Assembly: GCA_037355855.1 (NCBI GenBank)
Contig: CM074760.1
Coordinates: 6,750,501-6,814,500 of the forward strand
Source of the DNA: Pseudo-nitzschia pungens
Lineage: Eukaryota > Bacillariophyta > Bacillariophyceae > Bacillariales > Bacillariaceae
Length of the DNA: 64,000 nucleotides
Direction of reading: 5' to 3'
The notes below the pieces were generated by a model. It was given only the letters and a program-made list of their open reading frames with translations. It ran no database searches and was not told the DNA's origin. Shown in pieces: positions 1-11,272 of this stretch. Numbering within the stretch: the first letter of the stretch is position 1; each line of letters begins with the position of its first letter. A program made the translations under genes and the position numbers.

Positions 1-1
1 A

Positions 2-193
2 GGTTTCGAGTTTGGTGCTCCGTTGTTGGATGTCGAAGACACTCGGCGTAAGATCTCAGATATTATGGACCTTTTGGCGTCGGTGGCATCTACTGTAATG
101 CGTTTCCCGTTTGAGAAAGATAATGCAATGGCTCTGTTGCGCATCGAAAACAACGACGACAATGCCGGCCTGCGGTACATCCCCTCGGAGTGA
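2..193 (+). CDS. C-terminal fragment of an unidentified protein (gene enters from the left edge)
   Basis: Frame 2 is open from the left edge to a TGA at 191-193, giving 63 codons with no start, so this reads as the last exon of a gene truncated by the window. The peptide is ordinary soluble-protein sequence (for example TRRKISDIMDLLASVAS, ending LRYIPSE) with a short amphipathic helix and no recognisable motif. It lies on the same strand as the next gene and about 530 bases upstream of its start. I do not recognise the family. Other frames here are also open for 100 codons, so the call rests on composition and is moderate. Confidence 0.5.
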   Translation, partial: GFEFGAPLLDVEDTRRKISDIMDLLASVASTVMRFPFEKDNAMALLRIENNDDNAGLRYIPSE

Positions 194-721
194 GATGTTA
201 CGCACACTTGCCGTAACAGGTTCTGGTACGGTACACCGAAAAATCCGTCGCGATGCCGATGAAATTTCAAAATTGGACCCAAACGATCGAAAGAAAGAAA
301 GAATGAATGAACCCATCAATCGTGGAGCCGCTGGCAGATTCACCTGCGAAGGAACGGTCGCAACGGACACACTCTGTTTCCAAAACGGGATGCAGGACCG
401 CTACCAAGCGCCCCAATCACTCTCGTATTAGTCTCTCTAGGGTCTCTGAAAATTTTGATCGACCAATGAGATTCTAGGGCAGTCGATCGTGGGAACTCCA
501 GAAGCAGAAAACGCGTCGTTTGTAACAGGGCAACGATCCAAGTCGACGCAATGCTTTCCACCACAATCTTTCTTTTCTTTCACTAAGAAGCGTTCTGATC
601 ACCATTACAATATTTTTGAAGATTACTTTGTTCCATAGAACACCAGTTCACAAGATCTAGTGTTACGAGTGTGAAACTGAGGAAAACGGGTTTCGACTTA
701 GAGACGACAGAATCAATCAAA
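194..721. other. Intergenic region upstream of the GTPase-J-SecA gene
   Basis: No gene, repeat or clear promoter motif recognised. It presumably holds the 3' end of the left-edge gene and the promoter of the next. The frame of the downstream gene is open back to 671 but has no ATG before 722. Confidence 0.5.
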
Positions 722-3700
722 ATGCAAGAAGATATCGAGGGAAATCTACCACCACCAAGCCACTCCCGCAGTCCTTCGGACTCTTTGGATGATGGCGGTG
801 AAAAGAAGGAAATCAAGGACACGGTTGATGAGAATTTGGCGAAACAGAAAAATGCCTTCATTTCTCCTGATGATGACAAGAAAGAAGCGGATGGGGACAT
901 TGTGATGGAAGACGTCACCCAGGATGAAGAGAAACTTGTTGCTACCGCTTGTACTGACCGTGCGATGGCCGTCGAGAAGAACAAAGGAAAGGAACGAGGT
1001 GTTGATCACGCAGGTAACGACCTTTCTGGTGACAAAGGCGATGTCAAACAGGAAAACCATGGCTCGGACGAGTGGCAATTTGTGCCTGACTCGAATGGAA
1101 CTCACAAATCTCACCTGGAAGACGAGATGTCTTACAAAGTATCGGTCGCTGGTAGTAGTGACGATGAGTTCAGCTTCGGGTCGAAAGAAGACGAGGATAC
1201 GATTCGGGACGATGCATTGATGATCAAGCCATTCAGCATGGATCTCCTTCGCGATTGCATCGCTAGAGGAGAAGAAAGTTTGTGCGAAATCGAAGGAAAG
1301 GACGTCGTTTTGGTGGTCGGAAAGACCGGAACCGGAAAGTCTACATTCATTCAAGGAATTGCAGGAAAAACGTTCAAGAAGGCATCCCATTCGTTTGAAT
1401 GTCAAGGTTGGAACAAAAAAGTACGAAAGGATGTCTTTGATGCCGAAGATCCCATGTGCGGTTTTGAGATTGGTCACGCTAAGTCGTCAATGACGAAACA
1501 CATTAGGTGCTATTTGCGCCATTGCAGTACCGAGGATGATAGTAGAGGAGGAAAGAGCATCAAAGCTCCTTCGATGATGTATTATCTAGACACCCCCGGC
1601 TTTGAAGACACTGATGGCGAAGAGGTCGACATTGCTACTTCCGCAATGCTTGGGCAGGTCGCGAAAAAGTCTCGATCCATTCGATTTGTTGTCATGATCA
1701 ATTACGTTTCCTTGCTCGAAGACCGGGGAGGCGCTATGCGGTCTATATTGAAGTTTATGCGCAACTTTGTCGACGATTTCGATGCAAACAAGAAATCATT
1801 CTTGTTCTTGTTTTCTCATGCTGATGAAATCAAGGATATCCCGGAATCGCTCGAAGGAGCCAAAAGAAGTCTTTTAAATGAGATCCTTCTCACAATCGAT
1901 GGGAATGCCGATGCAAAGGACCTCCTGTCATTCATCAAAAAATGCCTAACGAAAGGTTATCCCTTTGTCGATGTTTTCCATCCACTCAAGACCGACTTTT
2001 CGGAGATGACCAAGTTTATTGAGCAGAAATTAAAGCCAATCAACTGTAACGAGCCCGGGAAGTACAGAAAAAACGTTGGATTGACCTCTTCGAGCTTCAC
2101 GACTTCATCGAAAATGAGACTAATAGGAGCAGTTCAAAAACAATTGGGGAATCTGCGAATCTTGTTGAGAAGAAGCCCTGTTGTAATCGAAGATGTACGC
2201 GAGATCCAACAGACCTTTCGATTCTTTGACAAATATATCCAATTTCGAGAAATGAGAAATGCCGTTGTTGAATGCGAAGAACTCATCATTGAGCACGTGA
2301 AGTATCTCCGTGGAGTCATAGAAGAAGAAGTTCGAAAAGGGTCGACTATGTATTCAGATGCTGTGTTCAACGAGGTCAACATAGCTCGTCTGAAGGATGC
2401 GATTTTGCAGCTCCAAGTCATTGATTCGGAAACATTTAATATCCAAGCGGAATGCAACCGCATCACTCGGGACTTGAAAAAATTCCAGGACGCACTCCTT
2501 CGAGAAACTGATGGAAGTACAAACAAAATTGTCGACTTTTATGGATTCTCAGAGAACTTGCGAAAGTTGAATGCTTGGTCGATCCTTGATCCGAGGTATA
2601 GTGTCTTTTTCGACTCTGTTGTCGATCACACGAACGCGATAGTAAAGCGGGTGACAGATGATGCATGCAATATCCAGATGAGCGCCGTTTGCTCTCCTTC
2701 AACGACTGCCGATGAAATGCAGGAACTGACCTTGGTGTTGAGCACACTGAAGTCGATCAAGGAGAACATGCGAGGCCTTTCTTCCTACCTGTCGAGGGTC
2801 TCCGGGGCGTCCGCGGCTTTTGATGACTTTACAAATCGATTGAAAAGTCATGTCCAAGCCCTCGGTGAAATTCATTCGACTGATTCCAAGAAAGAAGAAT
2901 TTGATTTTGGAAATAAACAATATGTTGAAGACCTTACAACAAGAATTCGCTCGCTTGATGTCGTTTCGGAACTGATCAATGGTGTGAAATTACAAGATGA
3001 TGTATCTTCCCTTGTGAGAAGTGTCAAAGAAGTGATAGAATACCAGACAGTAGACAACTATTTAAGTGCTTGCCTTCAGTTCGAAGAAAGTTGTCGTCAT
3101 AAATTCAATGGGGCATGCGAAGGATTGACTATTCTTCGAGATGCCATGTCGATATTTTCGAGTATCGAAGAATCCCGATGGAAGAAAATTAACTTTTCGT
3201 ACATCACCCAAGTCGAAAGGATCAAGTCTCTTCTAAAGATCAAGTCCGGCCAGCTAATGGAGATGACTCAAAACGCACTTCAACATGGCCTTCGGGATGC
3301 GGAACGACTAGGAAAAGCTGCAAGTGACTTTGAAACATGTCAATGGTTTGACGAATTTCTCCCAGTAGAAGAGCGTTTTGTGCGTGATTCCTTGGTGAAG
3401 CTCAACGACGACCTCCTTCGAAGATTTACGGCGACATCTCGATCAATCAATATTATGCTCATCAACTCTGTCACTGATGCCACAATTCTCGAATGTCAAC
3501 AGGATTCAATGAAAGTCATTACTACATTGAGAAACGCCTTACCTGAGATTTCGGAATACGCATTATACGCCTCTGTCGTTGGGGACGAAGAATTAACAAT
3601 TCATACAACCCAAATATTTTCAGCAGTGAAGTCATTCACAAAGAGCAGAGCCATCTGCTGGCAAAACGATTTAAATGCATGGGTTCAGTTGACCTCAAAC

Positions 3701-6700
3701 GAAAATAATGATTTCGGGAAACTTAATATTTACACCGAGAAGTTGAATTTTGCGATTTATGAAATCAACGAGCTCAGTGCGCTTTCATCCAAACGGTGCA
3801 CCGCTGAGATTGTTTCCCTCTCACAACCTATCCTGGACGATATCATCGCAAGATTTTCTACCCTGAAACAACAAGTGCAGGATTCTCTGAAATCTGAGAT
3901 GACGTATGAAGAGTTTACCACGCTACTTGCTCGTGTCGAAGCGCTGGAAGCTTTTCCACACACAGCACGCCATCTCCCGAGTTTGGAGCAACTGAAACAA
4001 GTTGTTTCAGAACGTGTTTCATGCGATGTAAAGATTATTGAAGATATGATCGAGCAATCAGCAGACTTTGACAAAATTGACGAACAAATCAAGGAGTTTG
4101 AACAAGCAGTGTTATTGGACAGGTTTGTTTCTCACGAAGTAAGCAACCGTCTTCGTTCCTTAAAGATTCTTCTGACAGGGAAAGAATCGGATGTTGATGG
4201 AATGATCACAAAAATGATCCATACCAACGACTTTAGCGGTCTGCGTGAGTTCCTACAGCCTTTGGCGCACTCAAAAAATCAAATTCGACGAACTAAATTC
4301 AAAAAATCAGTAGGACGAATCGCCGAGTCTTTCAAATCTTTTGAAGGTACTCTGCGAAACGAAATCGATGGGAAACTGATGACTCGAGAGAAGGGAATGA
4401 AAATTGCATCTTGCTTAAAGATTCTGGAGGAAATCATTCACGAAGCTGGAGAGTATTTGGAACCTGCTTCCAGCACTTCTTCTACGTGTACCACTTCTTC
4501 TACCATTGAATTGAGATTAAAAGACTACAAAAAACAGCTCAATTCAAGGCTTTGTGAATTGCAGGATAGAATGAGTTTTGCGATAGATAAAGCAGACTTT
4601 CTGGCGTTGGCAAAGCATCACCACCAAACCACCATATTTTCCGATCAACTTGGGCAGTACTTGACGAAATTCTCAAGGGAAAGAATTGAAACAAATACGA
4701 CGAAACTATCCGATCTAAAGGGATCTATTCCGTCTAGCATTGAAGCTTTCGTGAGATCATCGTTTACAGAGTCAGGAGAGATTGAAATCATACTCACTGG
4801 ATTGAAATCCACGCTGACAATAGAGGATCCTTTCTTCAGCGATCTCTCGCAGCTTTATATTGATAACACGAATTCCCTCACGAAACAAGTGAAAGAAGTA
4901 GTACAAACCTTAAAACATGAGACCGAAGACACGCTTTGTTATGACGATTCAATTACCATCATCCATAACTTGCTGCGTTCGATCCATTCGGGACTGAAAG
5001 GGCATCTACCTGATGAAGTACTAGACCAAGCAACAATGTTATCAAGCACATGGATCGAAGCTCGAGAAAATCAACAGTTTGACATGGAGTTTGAAGGCAA
5101 ACCAATCGATCTCGTAATTAAAACATGGACAGAAAGACTCGAGAACTCGGCACCATCTTCTAAGTTAGTGAGTTCTCTTTCAAAATTCTTTACAGGGAAA
5201 AGCACTTCCCGGACTTACGACCGATTGCAAAAGGAACTAAGAGAAAGAATTGAGAAGAAATATGCTATCGGACGCCAAGCTTTGCAGAGGCGCGAGTTTG
5301 CGTCGCTCGCCAAATGTTTTGAATTTTTGAAACTAGTTGGTAAGATGACGGAGAAGCATGTGCCATCGGCACGCAATGCCCTCAGACTGTTGGAACGTGA
5401 GGCTGTAGATTCTTTTCAAGTGCTCTGCGGAGAATTGAAACATGCTATCCAAAGCAAGAACTATTGGGATTTTGAATTATTTTTGCCAGAATTTCGGGGC
5501 TTCGTACTGAATGTCACGTGTCTAACCAAGGATCGCTATGCAGTAATGTCATTCCATCGCACGAACGAGCTGGTCTACAAGCATTTCTGTGAGCAAATTT
5601 CATTTGTCGACAAAGCGCTGAACGGGATTGAATTTCGCACCATGAAGCAAAAGGTTGAAGACACGCGAATCTTTGGGGGGCTTGTTGCGGACTGGTACTC
5701 TCTCCTTTACGAAGAGCTGAAAGAATACCCTCAAATATATCACGATGAATGGCTCGAGATGCTCAAAAATGAGATTCAGGAGCACTTCCGAAATGGCCGT
5801 GACTTGAAGAGGATCAAACTCTACGCAGTGATTGGGGTCGTGCCTTCAGCTTCAAAGGAAGAAATCAACCGTGCATTTAGGCGAAAGTCTCGGACCTGCC
5901 ATCCAGATAAATGTATAGATCAACGACACGCGAAAGAGTGGGAAGAAAAATTCAAGATGCTCCAGAACGCACGTGATGAGTTGAATGAACATTTCTCGCT
6001 GAAAAAAGAGCATCTCAAGAAACCGTTCGACGATGACATTCGTGACCTAGGACACAGATTACGAGAGCTGACGAAAAGAGCATTGGCAGAGCAGCATTAC
6101 GCCCGTGTGAGCTGTTTGCTCTTCAATATGTTCGGAATAAATGTGATGGATAGCCTCGTTAGTCCGAAGCTAGAAACGGAAAAAATACGAGACGACGTTA
6201 TTCGTCTGGTTGAGCACCACGTCGAAAAAGTTCTAAATGAAGCTGATAGTAACTGGTCTGAGAGAAAGTATCAGAGTCTCAATCTCAATATCAAAGATTT
6301 GAAGATGATGCAGCTCGAGCTTCGTTCGCACCCAAACGTATTCCCTGCGTCGTGGAACAGAGGAATCATCCAAAAAGTTGAGGGTGAAATTTTGAATCTC
6401 GAGGAGCATGCAAGAACGTTTCTAAGAGACAAGAAGGTAGCAGATGCAAATATTGACCAATTTCGTCGACTTTTCATGCAAATGGGTGCTGTATTAGTTG
6501 AGCTTCCCGACTTGAAAGATTTCACCAAAGGAATTATGTCGGACATCCTAGATTCCTGTCTAGATTGGGATTGGGGATATGTCTTTCTTTTCAAGCTTGG
6601 ATTGAGTCTGCAGGGTGGAAGCGACACAGCAAGTGAAGATAATGCTCACCTTACCCAGAATCTTTTGAGCGAGTTCAGCCATTTCAAGGACGTTCTTACA

Positions 6701-7629
6701 ATGGTATGGAATGAAGAGACCATCCAGAAGCCTCCAGAAGAGACTGTGGGAAAAATTTGTGGGGAATACATCAAAAGCGCCTGGACGAACTCCCATTCTG
6801 CTAGTTTTACCAGTCTAGATATAGATTCGGAGGAGTTGCTGAATTATTTTTTCGAATTTAACTCCCTGTACACATCTTTTCTTGGAGATTATCTCAATCC
6901 CAAAGCCGACGTTGAGGTCCTTGTTCGGAAAACAATCGATCGTTGTGAACTCCTCAAACCACTTTCATGTGATGATGGCTTCAGCGTGGAAACAAAGAGC
7001 GTCTTGCCTACAATTATCGCGGGAATTTTTGCTGTGTTCACAATTCTCAAATCTGGCGAAAGTTTCAATCGTCTCGAAGAAGATGCTATCGATTGCAAAG
7101 TTGATGCCAAACAACTATTGATGAAACCACACAACATTCAAGTATTGACGCTGTTGTGCATGTTTGGCTGTGGTATGAAGAGGTCAAGTTCGTTGAAAAG
7201 TCAGCTCATGCAGGTCAGGACGGGGGAAGGAAAATCTATTATATTGGGAGCTGCTGCTACTGTTCTCGGTTTGCTTGGCTTTCGTGTCCGATGCGTTTGT
7301 TACAGTGAATATCTTTCCAAACGCGATTTCGAGCTTTTTTTCGAAGTTTTCGACCACTTTGGGCTCTCAGAATCAGTAAAATACAGTAGCATCGGAACCT
7401 TATCCGAGGATACGATCAAAAGAAAGGGTGACATCCGAGTGTTGACGGAGTCCCTTTTACGTGGACAGTTATCTACTTCGTCGAAAATAAAGGACGAGCA
7501 CCGCGAAGAAATCTTGCTAGTTGACGAAGTCGATGTATTTTTTGGATCAGACTTTTACGGCAGTGAGTTTGTGCAGTTTTATGAATCAATCATTCTCGTC
7601 GATACCAACATTCATCGTCTAACAGCGTT
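722..7629 (+). CDS. Giant GTPase-DnaJ-SecA-like fusion protein, exon 1
   Basis: Start chosen at ATG 722 (A at -3); the frame is open from 671 but without another ATG. Residue order: acidic low-complexity N-terminus (1-180); P-loop GTPase with G1 GKTGTGKS at 200-207, G3 DTPG at 290-293 and a G4-like SHAD at 365-368; a long helical region to about 1690; a J domain at about 1695-1755 with HPD at 1727-1729; then the first half of a SecA-type DEAD motor with Walker A RTGEGKS at 2166-2172 and Walker B DEVD at 2268-2271. SecA motors normally move preproteins in bacteria and plastids, and J domains activate HSP70. There is no plastid presequence, so a cytosolic chaperone or remodelling role is an inference. 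The frame closes at TAA 7631-7633, but a phase-2 GT-AG intron (7630-7691) restores it. Without the downstream insertion the product would be 2711 residues. Confidence 0.85.
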
Positions 7630-7691
7630 GTAATTCTGAATTCTTTTTGGCCTTCGAAATCAATAATAGAGACACACAATACATCCCTCAG
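7630..7691 (+). other. Predicted 62-bp GT-AG intron of the GTPase-J-SecA gene
   Basis: Donor GTAATT at 7630 and acceptor CCTCAG ending at 7691. Removing it bypasses TAA 7631-7633 and joins frame 2 to frame 1 in phase 2, so the SecA-like sequence continues as ...LTAFLKEPEITKIL.... The intron is short, and no cDNA is available to confirm it. Confidence 0.65.
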
Positions 7692-7813
7692 TTTGAAAGA
7701 ACCCGAAATCACCAAGATCCTAAAACGAATCTGGGACGGAAGGAAGGAAGGACAAAATAAACCAAATTTGGACGTCATAAAAGCGATGCCGGAATACCAG
7801 AGTCTGAAGCAAA
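7692..7813 (+). CDS. GTPase-J-SecA gene, exon 2, part left of the insertion
   Basis: Frame 1 encodes the stretch after the SecA Walker B region (...IWDGRKEGQNKPN...MPEYQSLKQ). The last 19 bases (7795-7813) are the left copy of the target-site duplication. If the insertion stays in the mRNA, translation runs on into it and stops at 7956, giving a protein that lacks the second nucleotide-binding fold and would probably be inactive as a SecA motor. Confidence 0.7.
7795..7813 (+). repeat. 19-bp target-site duplication, left copy
   Basis: Nineteen bases starting TACCAGAGTCTG are identical to 9847-9865. Both copies are in the same reading frame of the interrupted gene, encoding YQSLKQ. Confidence 0.9.
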
Positions 7814-8360
7814 GCAACAATTTGCGCGAAGCGCATTTTGTCCGACGTTCCGATGTTCCAGTACTAAAAATACGTAGATTTCTACACAACTTTACCATGC
7901 GATATCTCGCTCCCTTATACACCCCCAATCACAACCCCAGGACCTACATGTATTAACCAAGACCTGCGCTCTTCGTTTCTGCTATCGGTTCAGTTGCTGG
8001 ATGCTTCGTTTGGTTGCTTTGGTTGCCAATTCACCACTCGGCGGCCGATCGAGCAGCAGCAGCAGCAGCAAACCGACACATAATTTTCTACAGCACTTCC
8101 AGTACAGATTCTACCGTACAGCAAAACCGACAACAACGTTGTATTTCTGCTTCGATCTGTTTCCCAGCTCCATTCCAAGGCCCTTAAGTATATCTTATAC
8201 TTAATGTTCTACACTGTTTCCAAGCTGCTTAAGTGATTCTCACTTAATGTTCTACATTCTTCGAAGTTCCTTGCTGAGTCCTCTTAAGTCTTTTCAAGTC
8301 GAAGTTCACGAACAGCCCCTTCCACTGTAGGAATCTTTTTTTCTAAAAAGAAATTCTGTC

Positions 8361-9110
8361 ATCTGTTTTCAAGTCCATTGCCCTGCTGGACCCTAAGTGT
8401 TTTCACTTATGGTCCTACTGTTTCTTGACCCAAGCCCCAAAGCCGCTAAGTACAGTTTGCTTAAGGCTCCACCACCTACATAACCCTCTCAGGTGTACTG
8501 TATAAATGTCATCTGTTTCCAAGTCTACTGCCCTGATGGACCCTAAGTGTTTTCGCTTATGGTCCTACTGTTTCCTGACCCAAGCCCTAAAGCCACTAAG
8601 TACAGTTTGCTTAAGGCTCCCCTACCTACATATACCTCTCAGATGCATTCTTCAACTGTCATCTGTTTTCAAGTCTACTGCCCTGATGGACCATAAGTGT
8701 TTTCGCTTATGGTCCTACTGTTTCCTTACCCAAGCCCCAAAGCCGCTAAGTACAGCTTGCTTAAGGCTCTCCTACCTACATATACCTCTCAGATGCACAC
8801 TTCAACTGTCATCTGTTTTCAAGTCTACTGCCCTGCTGGACCATAAGTGTTCTCACTTAAGGTCCTACTATTTCCTGACCCAAGCCCCAAAGCCGCTAAG
8901 TACAGCTTGCTTAAGGCTCTCCTACCTACATAACCCTCTCAGATGCACACTTCAACTGTCATCTGTTTTCAAGTCTACTGCCCTGATAGTCCATAATTGT
9001 TTTTGATTATGGACCTACTGTTTTTATGACCCAAGCCCCAAAGCTGCTAAGTACATGTTACTTAACGCACCACCACCTACATATACCCCTCCAGTTCACA
9101 GTACAGCAGA
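8361..9110 (+). repeat. Five tandem 150-bp units, each with a central hairpin
   Basis: Units begin with ATCTGTTT at 8361, 8511, 8661, 8811 and 8961; a decayed sixth starts near 9112. Each holds an inverted repeat around an 8-nt loop. The perfect form is in unit 3, at 8688-8715 (GGACCATAAG arm). Unit 5 changes both partners of two base pairs (A-T to T-A and G-C to T-A), keeping the stem. The 150-bp period is a multiple of three, so one frame stays open across several units as a 50-residue repeat. I read that as a by-product, not a protein. Confidence 0.85.
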
Positions 9111-9186
9111 GACCTGTTTTCAAGCCTACAGCCCTGATGGTCCATAAGTGTTTTCACTTAAAGGCCCTGTTTCCAAGCTACTACAG

Positions 9187-9772
9187 GAGAGCAAGTTCAA
9201 GTTCGAACAGAAGGCCAGCTGTTACGAATTTGAATTTGGTAGTAGGCTCCACCGCCTCTACGTGTTTCCGGCTACTACTAAGTTCGAACAGGAGGACAGC
9301 TGTTCTGAATTTGGTAGTAGGCTCTGTACTTTATGTACCATACAGTGGTAAGGAATGTGGTTCGGGATGTGTTTGGGGATGACTACTCGCATTACTGGTG
9401 ATGCTGCAATCCAGCATTCAGAGAGGAGTTTTGCTTTTGTACGCTGACCACTAGCATTACAGATACCATGTATCTAGTCAGGGTTTTGCTTGTGTCAGCT
9501 GACCACTAGCATTACGGATGCTGCACACCAGCATTGGAGGGACAGTTTTGCTTGTGTCTTTCCCTTTCACGTTCTTGTTACCCCGTTTCCTGTACGCTTT
9601 GCAACAGCAGTGTCTGTTGTGCTCTGGACTGGTTCGTTTTTTTCCTGTTTCTTACCAAGGTTCGTTTGCAAAATAGCCGTCCTTACAACCTGGGGCCTAT
9701 TACCCATGGTTGAGGCGGCGCGTCGTTCTACAACTTGGGGCCTAACCTCTCTTCGATTGAGGCGACGATAAA
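9187..9772 (+). repeat. Secondary duplicated modules of the insertion
   Basis: Three different short repeats follow the 150-bp array: a GTTCGAACAG...CAGCTGTT...TTTGGTAGTAGGCTC module twice (about 9199-9250 and 9280-9325); a GCATTAC...TTTTGCTT(G/T)TGT module about three times (about 9385-9560); and a GGGGCCTA...GAGGCG(A/G)CG module twice (about 9678-9772). Copies are imperfect. Confidence 0.65.
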
Positions 9773-9784
9773 GTCTGGTTACAG

Positions 9785-9846
9785 ACTGAGTAGCTTTTAA
9801 CCACCTTCGGTGGATTTTCCTACTTAAATAAGTATATTATTATTAT
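9785..9846 (+). other. 3' hairpin and (TTA)n tail of the insertion
   Basis: The insertion ends with CCACCTTCGGTGG (stem of five, loop TTC, about 9801-9813), then an A/T-rich run finishing in repeated TTA just before the right duplication copy. LINE-dependent elements commonly end in a short simple repeat used for priming. AGTCTGGTTACAGACT, a six-base-pair stem, lies just upstream. Confidence 0.6.
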
Positions 9847-9865
9847 TACCAGAGTCTGAAGCAAA
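9847..9865 (+). repeat. 19-bp target-site duplication, right copy
   Basis: Identical to 7795-7813 and in the same frame; the host coding sequence resumes here. Confidence 0.9.
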
Positions 9866-10971
9866 AATTTCCTGGCTTCGATTATCTGTTGGAGCTTGAG
9901 GTAACTAGAATGCTCTCTGATGTACGCCACTACAACAGCCGACCCTACTTTTTAAATCGAGATACGGACAGAATTGGTTACAAAAAAGACGATGGTGTAA
10001 GCTATACCACAATTTATGGTTATAGGACAGTGTTTGCGTATATGCAGGAAGCCGACGATGGCAATTTGAAAGACCCAGATGGAACGCTATCGGCACGGTT
10101 GGCATTCAAAATCAGATGTGGAATGTTTTCTTTTGCTAATATCAAACCAAAAAGAATCCTCGGGGTGTCAGGGACACTCGAGGCAATGACCGATTATGAG
10201 AAGGGCGTTCTCGAAAAGTATGGTGTGAGTCAGTATCTGTACATTCCTTCTGTGTATGAAAGATCCAACTTGACATTCGATAAGGCAGGGGATGGGATTT
10301 CAATTGAAAAGAGCGTTGATGATTTCTTCCAGAAGATCACGAAGGAGATTAAAAAAGTTGCAACCACAGAAAAGCGTGCCGTCATAGTGTTTTTCAAAAA
10401 TAAAAACTGGCTGGACAAATACACATCAAGTGCATTCTATCGAAAGCTCGAAAGAAAAAAAGCAATACTCGACGAGACGACGGGCAGGGTCGAAAAGGCG
10501 TTTGTGATTGGCAAAGCTGCAAGTTCTGGTCAAGTGACGTTGTGCTCCTCTGCTTTTGGTCGTGGCACTGATTTCTTTTGCAAGGATAACAAAGTAGAAG
10601 CAAACGGTGGTGTCCAAGTTGTTCAGGCTTTCTTTTCTGCTCACAAGAGTGAAGAGATACAGATCCAAGGACGAACAGCACGTCAGGGCAAGCAGGGGTC
10701 ATACAAACTCATACTTCTAGACAAGGATTTGGAAGAGGACTTCAACATTGAACGCAGTTCGATAGACGGCTGGCCAAAAGCTGAGCTTTATGAAAAGCTG
10801 TGTGATGCTCGGAATAAATTTCTTGAAGAGGAACATGCTGTGATAGAAAAGCGTCTTTCGGAAGCGACAAAGGAAGACAAAATGACGCATGATTATTTCA
10901 ATGCACTTCTGGAAGCGGATGCCAGCCTCGCAAAGGAATTATTCAAGCGACTTTACTTGAATTGTTCATAG
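9847..10971 (+). CDS. GTPase-J-SecA gene, C-terminal part right of the insertion (SecA second motor fold)
   Basis: Frame 1 continues the interrupted gene: ...LKQKFPGFDYLLELE, then a SecA-like segment with LGVSGT and the arginine-finger motif QIQGRTARQGKQGS (about 10660-10705), equivalent to the QLRGRSGRQGDAGS region of SecA. It ends at a TAG at 10969-10971. There is no good ATG at its beginning, so this half is expressed only if the insertion is removed from the RNA or is absent from another allele. Exon 1, the two exon-2 parts and this segment add up to exactly 2712 codons once the insertion and one duplication copy are taken away. Confidence 0.8.
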   Translation, partial: YQSLKQKFPGFDYLLELEVTRMLSDVRHYNSRPYFLNRDTDRIGYKKDDGVSYTTIYGYRTVFAYMQEADDGNLKDPDGTLSARLAFKIRCGMFSFANIKPKRILGVSGTLEAMTDYEKGVLEKYGVSQYLYIPSVYERSNLTFDKAGDGISIEKSVDDFFQKITKEIKKVATTEKRAVIVFFKNKNWLDKYTSSAFYRKLERKKAILDETTGRVEKAFVIGKAASSGQVTLCSSAFGRGTDFFCKDNKVEANGGVQVVQAFFSAHKSEEIQIQGRTARQGKQGSYKLILLDKDLEEDFNIERSSIDGWPKAELYEKLCDARNKFLEEEHAVIEKRLSEATKEDKMTHDYFNALLEADASLAKELFKRLYLNCS

Positions 10972-11272
10972 AGTCGAGGAGAAACTGCTATCACTTACCA
11001 GAATTGTCATATACTGTTTAGTCCCATGCAAGACGTGGTGTCTTTCATCTTCAGGACCATTGCATCATTTCCAAAAAAAGAAACGATGGGAGTGAAAAGC
11101 CCTCCATTTCTTGTGCCACACAGCAGATTAGAAAGATAGAGACCCAGAATTAATATCACTGATGAACTCACTCGAAATCCAAAGTTTTAATCTACTTGTA
11201 GTGTTGGCATCGTCATGCACGATGTCACTATGTTCAACAGCGTTTCTCTACAAAGCATTTCTACGGTAATGT
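10972..11272. other. Convergent intergenic gap
   Basis: Three hundred bases between two convergent genes, presumably both 3' UTRs. Nothing else recognised. Confidence 0.6.

Larger units (their letters stand above)
7814..9846 (+). mobile_element. 2.03-kb insertion with LINE/SINE-like hallmarks, non-coding and repeat-rich
   Basis: The insert is flanked by a 19-bp duplication, interrupts an otherwise continuous SecA-like frame, and ends in a short hairpin followed by an A/T-rich (TTA)n tail (about 9820-9846). These are hallmarks of target-primed reverse transcription. No reverse transcriptase is present, so it would be non-autonomous. The body is modular: a single-copy head (7814-8360), five 150-bp tandem units (8361-9110), then smaller duplicated modules (9187-9772). 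Insert plus one duplication copy is 2052 bp, a multiple of three, but it contains stops in the host frame. I saw no exact splice pair that would remove it cleanly. Confidence 0.8.

Noticed and set aside
8506..9006. 166-codon open frame across the 150-bp repeats
   Set aside because: It stays open only because the period is a multiple of three; composition is Cys/Leu/Ser-biased and the conserved part is the hairpin.
7814..9846. The insertion as a normal intron or introner
   Set aside because: The duplication's GT and AG dinucleotides do not give an exact, frame-keeping splice, and the size and modules are unlike the other introns here (62-240 bp).
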